Assembly (NCBI GenBank): GCA_030762175.1
Contig: CM060841.1
Coordinates: 14,733,001 to 14,797,000, forward strand
From: Metallyticus violacea
Lineage: Eukaryota > Arthropoda > Insecta > Mantodea > Metallyticidae
Direction of reading: 5' to 3'
DNA: 64,000 bases
Below the pieces are notes generated by a model. That model was not told the DNA's origin, made no database searches, and saw only the letters and a list, made by a program, of their open reading frames with translations. Made by a program: the position numbers and the translations under genes. Positions 33,241 to 44,667 of this stretch are shown piece by piece (within the stretch, counting starts at the first letter, position 1; the number at the start of each line of letters is the position of its first letter).

Positions 33241-34358
33241 GCCTGCGTACTAAAAACGCTAAAAACACTTATCTTTCAACAGCAGAGCTTCTAGTGTATT
33301 AAGCATTGAATTAGCAATACTTTTAATGAATTCGAATTAGAACAATTTTTTTTAAATCAACTTCTTCAATAAATTTATAGACATTTATCATCCGGTTGGC
33401 AACGCTATGTAAGTTCACGCTAGTTTTACAGGGATTCAATCCCGACATTACTAGGTGTGCTACAGGTTTATTACGTGTCTGAAATTCTAATATATACTTT
33501 GCAATCAGGTAGCAGTCTAAAGAAACAAAATAAACCTGAATTTTAGGAATCTATTTATTTAAATTACAAAAACATTTCTGAACTAAGCTTCGATTCTGAG
33601 TTTACAGTGGTTTGCATTGGTTAAAAAGTATACAATTGCTTCAAATTGCCCAAATGGCATTCCATTGAATTTAACTAACTTGACCAACTTATCATAATCA
33701 GAATTGAAAAAAAAAATTGTTTGATGCTATACCAGGATAATTTTCTACGATTAATATTTTATATTCTGTTTGACTTTTCTTGCATTTGTAAAACACTTTT
33801 TATAATTTAAATAAAACAATGAATAATTTTAAGATTTTTCTGCCATATATATCTCACAACAGCTTAAGTTTAATGCAGGCATCAACTTCAAAACATCTTA
33901 AACAAATGAAAAATATTAATAATAGCGCTTTCAAATGTCACATGTTGAAGACTAGTAACGAAAATAATTTAATAAAAATGTAGGTAGAGTATTTTTTAAA
34001 ATTCTCACAAAAATTTAACAAAATGCAATATTATTATATGATAAATATAATAATTGACTTATCTTCCGGGAACGTTTTTTTTTTCCTTCATGAAAACTTA
34101 GTGAAAAAATACCACAAAATCTCTAATCTTTAAAGTAACCATAATATCATTGAAAACCATAAAATCATACAAACCTCCTTTGAATATTTTAGGTATATTA
34201 TATGAATTTTGTTACATAAACAATGGTCATATTTATTTACAGGCAGAATTTTAATTTTCAAAATTTTGTAAGCTTAATGCAGTTTCGTTGTTGTATCTTC
34301 CGGTTCCGTCTATGCGAGGAGTGCAAGTTGAAATATGTTCAATTCCATCTAAAGCAAA
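33241..34358. other. unassigned AT-rich sequence
   Basis: No recognised gene or repeat family. Confidence 0.5.
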
Positions 34359-35199
34359 ATGGAGGCGACACGTGGCAAACAATATTATACTCTGAAATTC
34401 TGCTTTCGCTTCAACGAACCTTCAACTCAGGCATGTAATGTTACAGGAGGCCTATGGAGCCTATAGCACAACTCGAAGATGATTTAAAACGTTTAACGAA
34501 GGGAGGCAATCAATTTCATAGGAAGATGGACCAGGTGCTCCAGTTGAAAGAAGAAAATATAAAAACCACTCCTGTCATTGCGAGAGAAAATCGTCGAATA
34601 ACTTTAAGAAGCTTTCAAAATGTCTTAAAATTTCACTGAGTGCTGAAAAATTGCCATGAGACATGTTTGTGCACGGTGAGTTCCAAAACTGCTGTTTCCC
34701 TTTTGCGTACAGGTTTGCATGCAGTTGAAGATGTTACAGGAAGATGAGGAGTTTTTTTCAAGGGTTGCTTCTGCTGGGGAAGTTAGGGTCATCTCATTTT
34801 CGACATTCAAGGTTACCAGCGTGTCGTACCTGCGACCATAATTTTAACGGACCGTACTACAGAAATGTCCCGTAAATTTGCAAGGCCACATTTTCGTGCA
34901 ATAAACTGCATACTGCACCACGATAATGCACGACCACACACAAATATTGTTGCTGAGTATCTCACAAAAACAATGTGAAACTTGTCCCTCATCCTCCCTA
35001 TAGTCTAGATTTAGCCTCGAGTGACTTTTTCCTTTACCTCAAATTGAAGAAACACTATCAGAAGCAGTGGTTAAGGCTGCGAGGGCGATTCTAAAGGACT
35101 TGTCAAAAATAGTTTACAGCATGTCTTTGCAGGACAGATGCATTGCATCCAAAGGGAACTATTTTGAGAAAGATCATCGAAATTATGAGGATGGGTAAA
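34359..35199 (+). pseudogene. old mariner-type transposase relic M3
   Basis: From ATG at 34359 the N-terminus reads KQYYTLKFCFRFNE, like the start of mariner transposases of the KFCFxLGK type. After several frameshifts, recognisable blocks are ATIILTDRTTEMSRKFARPH, the catalytic CILHHDNARPHTNIVAEYLT, a degraded PYSxDLASSDFFLY, and the C-terminal CIASKGNYFEKDHRNYEDG. It is more decayed than M1 or M2. Terminal inverted repeats were not identified, so the limits given are those of the coding relic. Confidence 0.8.
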
Positions 35200-35895
35200 T
35201 ATATGTTGTCAAAAACTATCATCATTCCTTGTTGAACGAGAGAATTTATGCTAAATCCTTTAAAAAAATCACCAGATTCTTAAAAATCTTACGTTAAAAA
35301 ATAAATATGCAAATGGAAAAAATTGGGTTTTCTATAAACAAATCAAAAAGAAGAAAGTTGGTAAAGTTATACAGTGTACTTAATAACATGCAGCTATCAA
35401 AGCATATGGCGCTGTATGACATTCATTCAAAATGTTTTACGTATATATATATATACATTTGTTCATCAAAGGTTAGAATTACAGTAACAGTGAATATACA
35501 TAATAAAATTTCCACATTAAATATATGGGCATATAACAGAGAAAATTTTACTCTACCGATTATTCATTTGTAAATTCGCAAATGGCGTATTATATCTCGT
35601 ACAATTATGCTATAACAACAGGTTTGAATTTTTCTATATTATTGGTTGAAGACAATTTGAACTAATTAGGAGAGCGTTATAAACACCATTACCAATATTA
35701 ATAGACACCTTTATGATAGCAAGATGGATTTGCAATGGGATCTATCTCTAACCAATTTTTCTTCTAGTAGGTAATTAATTTATTATACAAAGAGGTTACA
35801 TCATATGTAGAAAATTGTAGTCAACTTATCTATTGGGTGTTTAGAAGATATTTCATGAATCACGGCAAGAAACATATAATGAATGAATGAATGAA
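35200..35895. other. unassigned AT-rich sequence
   Basis: Short TA and GAAT microsatellites (around 35440 and 35880); nothing else recognised. Confidence 0.5.
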
Positions 35896-35945
35896 TAGTG
35901 TTTAACGCCCGTTTTAGCTACAGAAACATCACAGGCGAAAGAAAT
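35896..35945 (-). mobile_element. SINE family S2, 3'-end fragment
   Basis: The sequence AATAGTGTTTAACGCCCGTT followed by a degenerate GGCG-rich stretch matches the inverted S2 tail (S2 ends AAAACGGGCGTTAAACACTA). Confidence 0.6.
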
Positions 35946-37812
35946 ATATAAATCGTATAAAACACGTTCATATTCATTTCTTCTGTGACACACTAAATGT
36001 CAAAGATTAAACACACTAAGAGAGGAATATTCCTTGTTCAAACTAGTCATTATTTCGGACCAAATATTAATGTCAAGATGCCTTCTCAGATCATTTAATT
36101 GCTTGATAATTTGAACAAATAAGGCCATTCATTTTTAAGTAATGAATTTATTTGTAAACGGGTTCGAAGACAATTCAAATAAAGCTCTTTAATTCTAGGA
36201 AAATCTATAAATATACATTCTGTTCAGTCAGTTCTTATCATCGGGAGGGGGGTCAATGGACAAAGTATAAAAAATTGGAGGAAAAATAAATTAGTTTACT
36301 ATAAAGTGGTTACAATTATTATCATAGCACAAACTTTTATTTCAACTATTTGCCAAAGAAATAGTTAAAACTGTCTTGGAAGAGGCTGCCAGGGGAAAAT
36401 AAAAACTTCTCTGTAGAATGACATTATTTCGCGTCGCACACAAATGCCCTGTCATATCCAGAAAAATGCAATGTAAAACTGCTGATAAGGAAGGCAGTAG
36501 GGTAAACAAACATAAAACGAAAAGCCAAGTACTACATAAATTTTATAGGATAGAAACCAATACTATAGATTAATGGAAAAAAAAGTAATGGAAAAAAATG
36601 AAATAAATTAAAAAGACAGTCAGACTAAAATAAAATGGTGATATGAAAAGCTAATGTCCCAACTTAATACCCAAATAAAAAAAGAAGAAGAAACAAATTT
36701 ATATTAATAACAAAACAAAAGACGTTTGAACTGCGTCCTACAGCTTCTGCACACTTTTTCCAACATTCGCGACAGTGTGCTGTTTCTGTTTTCAGTGGTG
36801 TGTGCAAAATACAGACTCCAACGTGATAATAACAGAAACACTAGTACTGCTCCATGTACATCACTATAGCGCAATAAAAAACACTTCCTAACAATCCCAT
36901 CCGAGTGAGGATAAGTGCTTTAACATTTAAAAACTTTAGAAGGACATGGTCTACGCCCAACTCGGGTACTGCTTACGTCATTGATGCCTCCTTTTCACAT
37001 TTATGTAAGCTACATTGCAATACGAGACATTAATTAGCTGCCTAGCATTTTTACTGGTGTAATATCAACCTTAAGCGAGTGGCCAGTTGATATTCCGGTC
37101 CGTCTGTCAGAACACGTGACATCCCGGTCACGCGTACGGTGACTTGGCAACGCCGCAGGAAAGCAATAACTATTCTGGCTTCTTCAGGCTGCATGACCGT
37201 ATATGTTATGGTTCCCATTTTAAAAACCTGGCTGTATTTTAACTTGAAAATTAAAATATTAAAACGAGGATTTACCACGTTTTAGCCACAAGAAATTTAT
37301 GTGTTTTAGAAATGTTGGTTTATGATCAGTAATTAGAGCATAAGAATTTGCTTTGCTTGGGTTTATTTATTTTATAAATTTAACTTTCGGATGTTTCTTT
37401 AGATCTTGGAGCGCCACGAAATTTTATTCGATTTAACTAATGGGGCATATACACCTCAGGAGTCGAAATATAATTGAAACATTTTTTTCAGTTTCATGTA
37501 CGTAAAAGAATTTTGCAACATCTACAAAATTAGGCAAATTATGCATTAAAACATCTTAGTTGAACCATTTTTTTAACACCATTCACAACATTTTAAGTTA
37601 TTCTAATTGAGTATTTTAAATTTCGTTCTGTCGCTGAATTCGTTTCATTCTGGTACTGTGATGAACCTGTAAGCGTTGTAAACCTGTTAAAAAGAGAAGT
37701 AGCTTTTTCATTTGTCTGTTGTTGATTTTAAATGTGAAAGCACGTGGTGAACAAATGCAACATTACAAAGAGACTATATGTATTTACATACATATATAGA
37801 ATTGAAAGATAA
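35946..37812. other. unassigned sequence with one small minus-strand open frame
   Basis: Mostly anonymous. A GC-richer block at 37040-37225 holds a minus-strand frame whose inner ATG (near 37219) gives about 56 codons starting MGTITYTVMQPEEARIVIAF. I do not recognise it, and it may be the beginning of a transposase-like or unknown exon. Confidence 0.35.
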
Positions 37813-38099
37813 CCGTCAGGGTGGCCGAGGTCATTAAGGCGCATAGTTGTGAGCGGGAGGTCTGGGGTTCGATTCCTACCAGGATCGTCCTCCCTGACTG
37901 AGGTTTTTTTCCAGTTTTCCTCAGTTCTCAGTCCTCATACATGGCAAATGCCGGGGAGGTACCCTAAACTTAGGCCTGGAATGTTTCCTTCCTTAAAAAA
38001 ATCCTTTCCCAATATATTATTTCATCTCATGTATTATTAGTGTCCACCGCCTGTGGTGTCTCAGTAGTAAAAACGGGCGTTAAACACTATTAAAAAAAA
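37813..38099 (+). mobile_element. SINE family S2, full length
   Basis: Head GGTGGCCGAGGTCATTAAGG with B box GGTTCGATTCC, the CTCCCTGACTGAGGTTTTTT body, CAAATGCCGGGGAGGTACCC, the TCAGTAGTAAAAACGGGCGT tail and a terminal A run. The 10-bp target-site duplication TGAAAGATAA lies at 37803-37812 and 38100-38109. Confidence 0.94.
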
Positions 38100-38109
38100 T
38101 GAAAGATAA

Positions 38110-38686
38110 TCATTATAGCTAAAGTACCATTGAAAAGAAAACTTGAATACTGCATATTAAGACTACGACACCCATCACATTAATCTTTAAGTCCATTACT
38201 CGTTTTCCAAAATAGTATTTTTCAAAAATGTTTATATTATAACCTTTACAATTTTTAAGATAATTGCATGAAAATTTGCATAGATCTCTTCTTGAAGTCA
38301 ACAATGTGAATCTCAGTTTTTAGCTTATGTTAAATAGAAAGATGTTTTAAAGAAGAGTATTTAAAATTCAGATTTCATAAAACAATTTCCCCTACACTTG
38401 CACTGTACGCATTTTGACTACTGAAATACAGTTGTTAAATTTAAATGTTACCTTTATAATGGAGAAAGAATTGTTCAGTTGTAAATATTGGGAATATTTT
38501 GTAAATACCTTTTTGATGCAAATTTAACAATAACTATTTTGAGAATTAATAATTTTAAAGTTAAGAAAAACATGTTTTAATTTATAATAAAGAAAAGATT
38601 TTGAATATTAAGCATGCACAATTTAATAGCTTTTATAAAAACGGAGAAAAAATGCAAAAAATATATTTTGTGTATACCCTCTTAAG
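38110..38686. other. unassigned AT-rich sequence
   Basis: No recognised feature. Confidence 0.5.
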
Positions 38687-38695
38687 GCCTGTTAA

Positions 38696-38994
38696 GTCGG
38701 TCCTAGTGGTGTAGTGGTAACCATACTTGCCTTCTAAACCCAAGATCGCGGGTTCGATCCCGGCCAGAACCGATGGATTTTTCCGGGCGTAAAAATCCTA
38801 AGTATGGCTTCCTTCGGAAGGGAAGTAAAGTTGTGGGTTCATGTTGTACATTTACGGCACAAAAAAGAACCTCAAACCTGAAAGAAGAGGCCTCTGAGCA
38901 AAATTTGTAGGCCCTGAATTGATTGAATGGAACGCTGATGACCTGAGATGTTAAAGAACGTCCGCAAATAAACCAAATTAAAAAAAAAAAAAAA
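38696..38994 (+). mobile_element. SINE family S1, full length
   Basis: Starts TCGGTCCTAGTGGTGTAGTGG, giving an A box TGGTGTAGTGGTAACC and a B box GGTTCGATCCCGG. The two ends of the head (GGTCCTA and AGAACC) can form an imperfect acceptor stem. Body landmarks are GATGGATTTTTCCGGGCGTA, the CTTCCTTCGGAAGGGAAG hairpin, GGCCTCTGAGCAAAATTTG and an A15 tail. The 9-bp duplication GCCTGTTAA flanks it (38687-38695 and 38995-39003). Confidence 0.94.
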
Positions 38995-39149
38995 GCCTGT
39001 TAAACGCCCCAGAGGGCAAGGACATGATCTCTCTATACTAAACCACTCTGCTAATACGCACTATACATATAACCAATCATATTTCTGTTCGAAATTTCTT
39101 CATTTCTTTTGTTTTTGGCACCATTAATATTGGTTTGTGGTTATAACCG

Positions 39150-39300
39150 CATTTTTTTAAAATGGTGTTTAACGCCCCTTTTCATTACTGAGGCATCGCA
39201 GGCGGTGGACACTGATGATGCATGATATACAATAATAAGCTGAAAAAGGAATTAAAAGTGAGCGTTTCAGGTTTATGTTTACGGCCCCTCCCAGGAAAAA
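39150..39300 (-). mobile_element. SINE family S2, degenerate fragment
   Basis: TTTTTTTAAAATGGTGTTTAACGCCCC and ACTGAGGCATCGCAGGCGGT match the inverted S2 tail. A weaker match to the middle of S2 continues to about 39300 (TTTAGG/CCTCCCAGG). Confidence 0.7.
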
Positions 39301-40512
39301 TCGATTGGCAATTGGTCTAATTAAGAAACAAATTTTGCAGTGTATAAAGAACCTGAAATATACGATAGCAAATCACCTTTTCTCTCTGCGCAGTTTTCTG
39401 AGCGGTGTGTATCATTAACCTTGAACGTTTCAAACATCTGGCCCAGAATAAAGAGAAAAAAGTGTTGACGATTTTCAACCATTTACTTCATAATATAGCT
39501 ACATATAACCTTTGTAAAGGGTTTTTTTTACCATAATTTCGTTTATTGATTTAACATTATGTTTAGCAAGATGGGAATTGCAATTTTTCAGACTTGTTTT
39601 ATTTGGAAAATACTGCGCTAACATTTTGGCAGGTGTATTTAAACATTATGGAACAATTTCCAATTCATGGGCTGACAAATAATAGTAAGAAGAAGACTCC
39701 TAGCAAATAGTCTAGTATTCACTTTATAAGCCACAAAGAATTTATCATTAGCAGAAAACGAGAGTGGTAACAAATTGCTCATTGACTTTACTTTACTGCT
39801 AATAAATGTTGGAGATTAATTAGGAGACATCCTCAATTTGATAGAGAAAAAAATAAGGAAATGAGGAACATAAGACAGGGAGCGAAGAGATTTCGTCACA
39901 TGAGAAATTGCCTCTGAAAAGGCGTTTTATAACTGCGCAAATGTAAGTCATGAAAAATCAACAAAACGCGCTAAAAATACTACAAAATTTTACACTTTTA
40001 TATTTGTTTACGTGCAACTTAAAAAACACGAAAGACTGTTGAACAGTAGCTTTGCAAAGATAAGCATATTCGCTTTGGCGTTACCATATATTGCTTACTT
40101 CGTTGTTTTTATGTAAAAATGGTAAGTGGGAATGGCAACTAAGCACTGATGTGTTTATTTCAGCAAGATTTACTGATAGAAACTGCAATTTATTAATGCT
40201 GTTTTCAGCAAAATGGTTCTATGGACATCCAAGAACCTAATTCCGACATACTTTTGTTAGATAAGCATTATATTCTTGGATTAAACGCACGAAAAGTGCG
40301 ATGTTGTTAAACAATCTGGAAAAAGCGACTAACCGACTATAAAATGCGCTGTCCTTAGAGTTAACTGTATAACAATCTTCACAAAGAAATGTGAATATGC
40401 TTAACGCCATTTGAAAACACGACAAAAAATGGGAGGGTGACACGAAGTTGAATCACGGGTACCGCAGCAGAGATGTGAAACATCGCATTAGTATACAAGG
40501 TTTATAACTAAA

Positions 40513-40515
<3 letters not shown>
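39301..40515. other. unassigned sequence
   Basis: No recognised gene or element. Confidence 0.5.

Positions 40516-40552
<37 letters not shown>
40516..40552 (+). repeat. (AT)n microsatellite at the edge of M1 copy c
   Basis: About 18 AT units directly abutting the M1 terminus AAGGTGCCAAAA. TATATATA also follows the other end of the element (41588-41595). Confidence 0.96.
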
Positions 40553-40555
<3 letters not shown>

Positions 40556-41587
40556 GTGCCAAAATTTAGACACACTTCAAGCAAAAAAAAAACTATATTA
40601 ACCTAACAAAACTGAATTCACACAAACAGAAAATGATGAGCACTAATCATCTTAGACTTTTACAGTTACAAAGTTGCTCAAAATGCCCACCATCGGCGTC
40701 GATGCACTTCTAAGTAAGTTGAACTACTGATTGAGCAACGTTTGCGAAAGTGTCCTCAGCGATTGCAGCACATGCCGTTTCAATTTCTTCCCGAACCAAT
40801 ATAGCTGGTTTTCTACGGTATACAACATCCTTAAGAGTTCCCCATAGGTAGAAGTCCAACGGAATTAGATACGGAGAACGCGGTGGAAACTTAATCGGAC
40901 CTCTTCGTCTTATCCAGTGCCTTGGATAGTGCCTTGGATCCAGTGCGCGGAGCTTGATGCTGTGCGAGGTCTCCCAGATCTGCCCTTGTGAACATCGCAT
41001 GCGGTACCATGAGTCTCAAATTTGTCTCGAATGCGTGCATTTGTTACTCGCGTTGACGGTTCTGCTCTGTACACACGTCTCCATTATGTTTGAACTTCAA
41101 CAACATTCTCGGTTTTCCAATACCACTTCAAAATTGTTTTCCCCTGTTCAAACGATAATCTTGGCTCCATTTTACTGTAGCAACGCTAACATAACGTAAT
41201 GTGAGTCAAATCTGTTTACAGAACATCAGGTGACAATTTTTACTTTATTTGTTCATTGTTGATTTACGATAATCTTGACTTCATTTGTTCATTGTTGATT
41301 TACCTTTCACGTAGCAACGCTATCATAATATATGTGAATCACATCTGTTTACAGAACATCATGTGATGATTTTGGCATCATTTGTTTATTGTTGATTTAC
41401 AATAATCTTGGCTTCATTTGTTCATTGTTGATTTACCTATTCCGTAGCAACGTTATCATAATGTATGTGAGTTACATCTGTTTATAGAACATCATACTAC
41501 TATTATTTTTTTTTTTTCGGTCCAACTTTGAAATGTATTAAATAGATATCTACTGTGAAAGGGTGTATACATTTTTGGTACCCTCGG
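40553..41587 (-). pseudogene. mariner/Tc1-type element M1, copy c (internally deleted)
   Basis: Minus-strand element ending in CCGAGGGTACCAAAAATGTA at its 5' side (near 41587) and AGGTGCCAAAATT at the other. The transposase start ATGGAGCCAAGATTATCG is near 41170. Frames retain NARIRDKFETHG and GRSGRPRTA, then jump to HWIRRRGPIKFPPRSP, with LDFYLWGTLKDVVYRR and EDTFANVAQSVVQ at the end. The first two catalytic aspartates are lost in the deletion. The junction differs from that of copies b and e. Confidence 0.9.
41175..41500 (-). repeat. M1 leader repeats, three or more ~97-bp units with internal duplications
   Basis: Inverted copies of CTGTTTACAGAACATCA-GTGA, TAGCAACGCTATCATAATGT and TTCATTTGTTCATTGTTGAT recur through this interval. 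The TTTGTTCATTGTTGATTTAC piece appears four times, more than the other parts of the unit. Confidence 0.85.
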
Positions 41588-42179
41588 TATATATATCAAA
41601 ATAAGGTTATTGTTCATCCCTTATATCATAGGAAAATATTTTCCCTACAATATTAAGGAACTTCAGGAAATCCTGAGGAGAAACTCAGAAACACTGAACC
41701 CCATACTCTGTCAATTTTATTGCATCATAAGTACGTAAAGATAATTAAGCTTACTATCTTGTAGTTAGGTATTACGCGATGACTTACAAATACTACCGAG
41801 AATCGACATGCATACCAAGGACATAAGCAGAGGTGTTCAGCGAGAACGCTAAAGTGAAATCGCGAAAAGTTAGCCTTGAGTCAGTCGCACCGAGCACGGT
41901 CTAAATCTTCTGGAAAGCTGATTATTTCTGCTACTTGTGGCTGTGACGCATTCGGTTTATAGCTTGGAAACGACTAATGAGGAACAAGGCAATTTCTGCT
42001 GTATCAAAGGAACTGTTAAAGGTGATGCAATGTTGTTCCATATTGCACCATGAATCAAAGTGACGTTCATCTAGTCAAACGGTGGCCGTCTAAAAGCAAA
42101 CCCTGCGTTTGGAAGTTAAGGGAATGTGGAAATAGAATATCGCTTGAAAAACCTAATTTAGCTATACTATTTTCAGTAT
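41588..42179. other. unassigned sequence
   Basis: No recognised feature. Confidence 0.45.
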
Positions 42180-42735
42180 AAATATTATTTATTCTCCAAA
42201 ACACCGAAAGCACTACAAAATATGCTGGATAAATTATGTGAGCATAGCAAAAATGCAGGGCTGCTAATAAAAAAACTGAAGACACAATTTCAAATGGACC
42301 TGAAACACCAATAAAAATAGATGGAGCAGTCGGCACATATGTGAGCGAATATACATACCTAGGACAACAGATTTCCTTCCATGATAAAATGGAAAAAGAA
42401 GTACAAAGAAGGGTCTCATTAACCTCGAGAGCATTTTGGGCCCTTAAGTTTATATTGTTAGGCCAAACACTAAATAAGAAAATCAGATTCCAGACGCTCG
42501 AAACCTGTGTATACCCTGTATTACAATATGGGTACCAGACATGTCAAATACAGAAAAACAAAGGACCAAAATTCAAACACGTCAAAGAAAAATACAACGC
42601 AAGATTCTGGGAATAACTTTGAAGGACAAAATACCTATAGTATTAATAAATCAGCTATCTCAGACAACAGACATTGCACCAGGCAACGATAGAAAAAAAA
42701 TCATGGCAATGGACTTCTTAAAATGGGAACCGTAG
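42180..42735 (+). pseudogene. LINE C fragment (end of reverse transcriptase)
   Basis: Plus-strand frames give LFSKTPKALQNMLDKLCEHS, KNAGLLI, TPIKIDGAVGTYVSEYTYLG, QQISFHDKMEKEVQRRVSLT, RAFWALKFILL, VYPVLQYGYQT and RKILGITLKDKIP, the standard post-palm region of an RT with the EYTYLG box. Frameshifts separate the blocks. The palm and 5' part are absent. The same family is present at 50370-51110. Confidence 0.88.
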
Positions 42736-43020
42736 CTGAAAGGCGACCTGCGTTCGATCCCAGTGGCCTTAAGTGAGATCCATATCAGACAAAGCGGCGT
42801 CTGGGTAAGATTTATCCGAATACGTTTCCCCTGCCACTTATTCCGTCGTTGCTACATAATCATCTCATCCCCATCTTCACCTTCATCATTCAGTCTAATG
42901 TAGACCGCCTATTTTCGATGCGAGCATTTTAAATGGATTACACCACTGCCATCCGGTGCACTTGTATGTGGGATCCCAATGGCAGGTGGCAAGGGAATTG
43001 CGATTAGAACTAACTCACTT
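42736..43020 (+). other. possible repeat-derived segment
   Basis: Follows LINE C directly. GC-richer than its surroundings, with a B-box-like GCGTTCGATCCCAG at about 42750 and a CATCTCATCCCCATCTTCACC stretch. It could be the tail of LINE C or a SINE-like piece. Confidence 0.25.
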
Positions 43021-43128
43021 ACTCTTTAAAATTTAAGTATCATTAAGTAGCTGGTGCGATTTGAATTTTCAAAGTGGCAATGGATCAGATTTTAAACGTC
43101 CTCTTCAATAATATTTAAATTTATTTTG

Positions 43129-43300
43129 GACAGCCTCCGTGGTCTAGTGGTAGCGTTTGCGACTGTTACTCCGGAGGTCCTGAATTTCCGGTCAAGTAAA
43201 TTTTTTTTTCGGAGTTTTTTCTTACCCTGAGAAGGCGAGAAGGTGCCAAGCACTCTGAGCTCATTTGCACCTTATTAATTAATTTCATTCCATTCCATTC
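43129..43300 (+). mobile_element. SINE-like element family S3 (tRNA-like head), single copy
   Basis: CTCCGTGGTCTAGTGGTAGC is a good A box in tRNA-like context (GCCTCCG start). The expected B box is degenerate (GGTCCTGAATTTCCGGTC). It is followed by a T run, CTTACCCTGAGAAGG, GTGCCAAGCACTCTGAGC and an ATTCC-rich end. No second copy in the window and no clear target duplication. Confidence 0.55.
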
Positions 43301-44329
43301 ATAAGCATATTTAACATTTACAGTATTCACGCTCAATCTACAGACATTGCGAGAAGATCAATGCAGCCAAAGTGACAATAAATAAATAAAAACATATTTA
43401 AATATATGGTAACTCAGACTAGCACGTTTTGAAATGAACACTCTGCACTTGCAGAATTAAGAGTACACAGATGATAGTTATGACTGGCCACGTTTCTCAT
43501 CTTCTTTACAAATCTCAAATCTTCATCACATCATTTTTATCTATACATATCTTTAATGACACTCTTTTCCTATGTATTTTTTCTGTTCACGTTCCTACTT
43601 GATGTATCTTTTCTGTTCTAGCTATGTTTCCTTTACATTTTAATTAATTTAAAAGTTGGGCTTTTTGGTGTAGCACAAACGAATTTGTTTTTTGTTCTGG
43701 GATCGGGTAGATCTCAGCAGGAACAACTGAGAAAATGACATTCTGAGTTGTTGGACATTCCGTGATTTGGGTCAGCATCATTGTAATCAACAGCAAATGC
43801 ACATCACGAATTACAGCTTATATCTCGTGGGATATGCTCTATGAAGAAAACTATTTTCGTTAAACACATCTGGTTGTAGAGGAACCAGTCGCCCATTTTT
43901 CTGAATTCAGAAGTAGCTAGGTGACTTTTACATTTCGATGAGAGACTTTTTTTAATATATTGTAAATTAGCATGGAGCTTCTTAATCTATTAGCAACTTA
44001 ATAGAAAATGATATGCATTTTAGTTGTGTGCGATTGTGCAGTGCTGCTTGACTTTTGTTTCCTCAGTTATTACTTTGGTGATAGAAACGATTATAATGGT
44101 ATCATCACAAAAAATATGGAGGAAGTTTTAGCGACAATATGGCGCTCAATATCAGGGTCCAAAGCTGCAAAATTTTTTCTCTTTAATTTTTACACAATTG
44201 AATGTTTTACTAAGTTTTGACCTCAAGTTTATTAACTATTAACTGTGAAAACTATTTTTTTTTTTTTAGATAAAATAGACATTACTCTAAACTGATTTAA
44301 TACAATGGTAGCCCAGTTGGTTCCTACGG
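43301..44329. other. unassigned AT-rich sequence
   Basis: No recognised gene or repeat. The plus-strand frame 44008-44220 has no recognisable similarity. Confidence 0.5.
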
Positions 44330-44337
44330 CTGCGGGT

Positions 44338-44659
44338 CCGTTAGTCCTGGTGGTGTAGTGGTAACCATACTTGCCTTCTAAACCCAAGATCGCGGGTTCA
44401 ATCCCGGCCAGGTCCTATGGATTTTTTCGGGCTTCCTTCGGAAGGGAAGTAAAGCCGTGGGTCCCGTGTCGTACATTTAGAGCACGATAAAAAACCTCAA
44501 ACCTGAAAGAAGAGGCCTCTGAGCAAAATTTGTCGACCGTTTCACGCCCTGAATTGAATGGGACGCTGACGACATGAGATGTTAAAGAGCGTCCGTAAAA
44601 GTAAAGAAATAAACTAACAAATAAATAAATATAAAAATAAATAAATAAAATAAAAAACT
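44338..44659 (+). mobile_element. SINE family S1, full length
   Basis: Head AGTCCTGGTGGTGTAGTGGT with B box GGTTCAATCCCGG and closing CCAGGTCCT. It has lost about 10 bp of the GGCGTAAAAATCCTAAGTAT segment, retains the CTTCCTTCGGAAGGGAAG hairpin and ends in an AAATAAATA-type tail. The direct repeat CTGCGGGT flanks it (44330-44337 and 44660-44667). Confidence 0.92.
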
Positions 44660-44667
44660 CTGCGGGT

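Noticed and set aside
38696..38770. Genuine tRNA gene
   Set aside because: The head has A and B boxes but the anticodon arm does not pair properly, and it continues into the S1 SINE body with an A-rich tail and target duplications.
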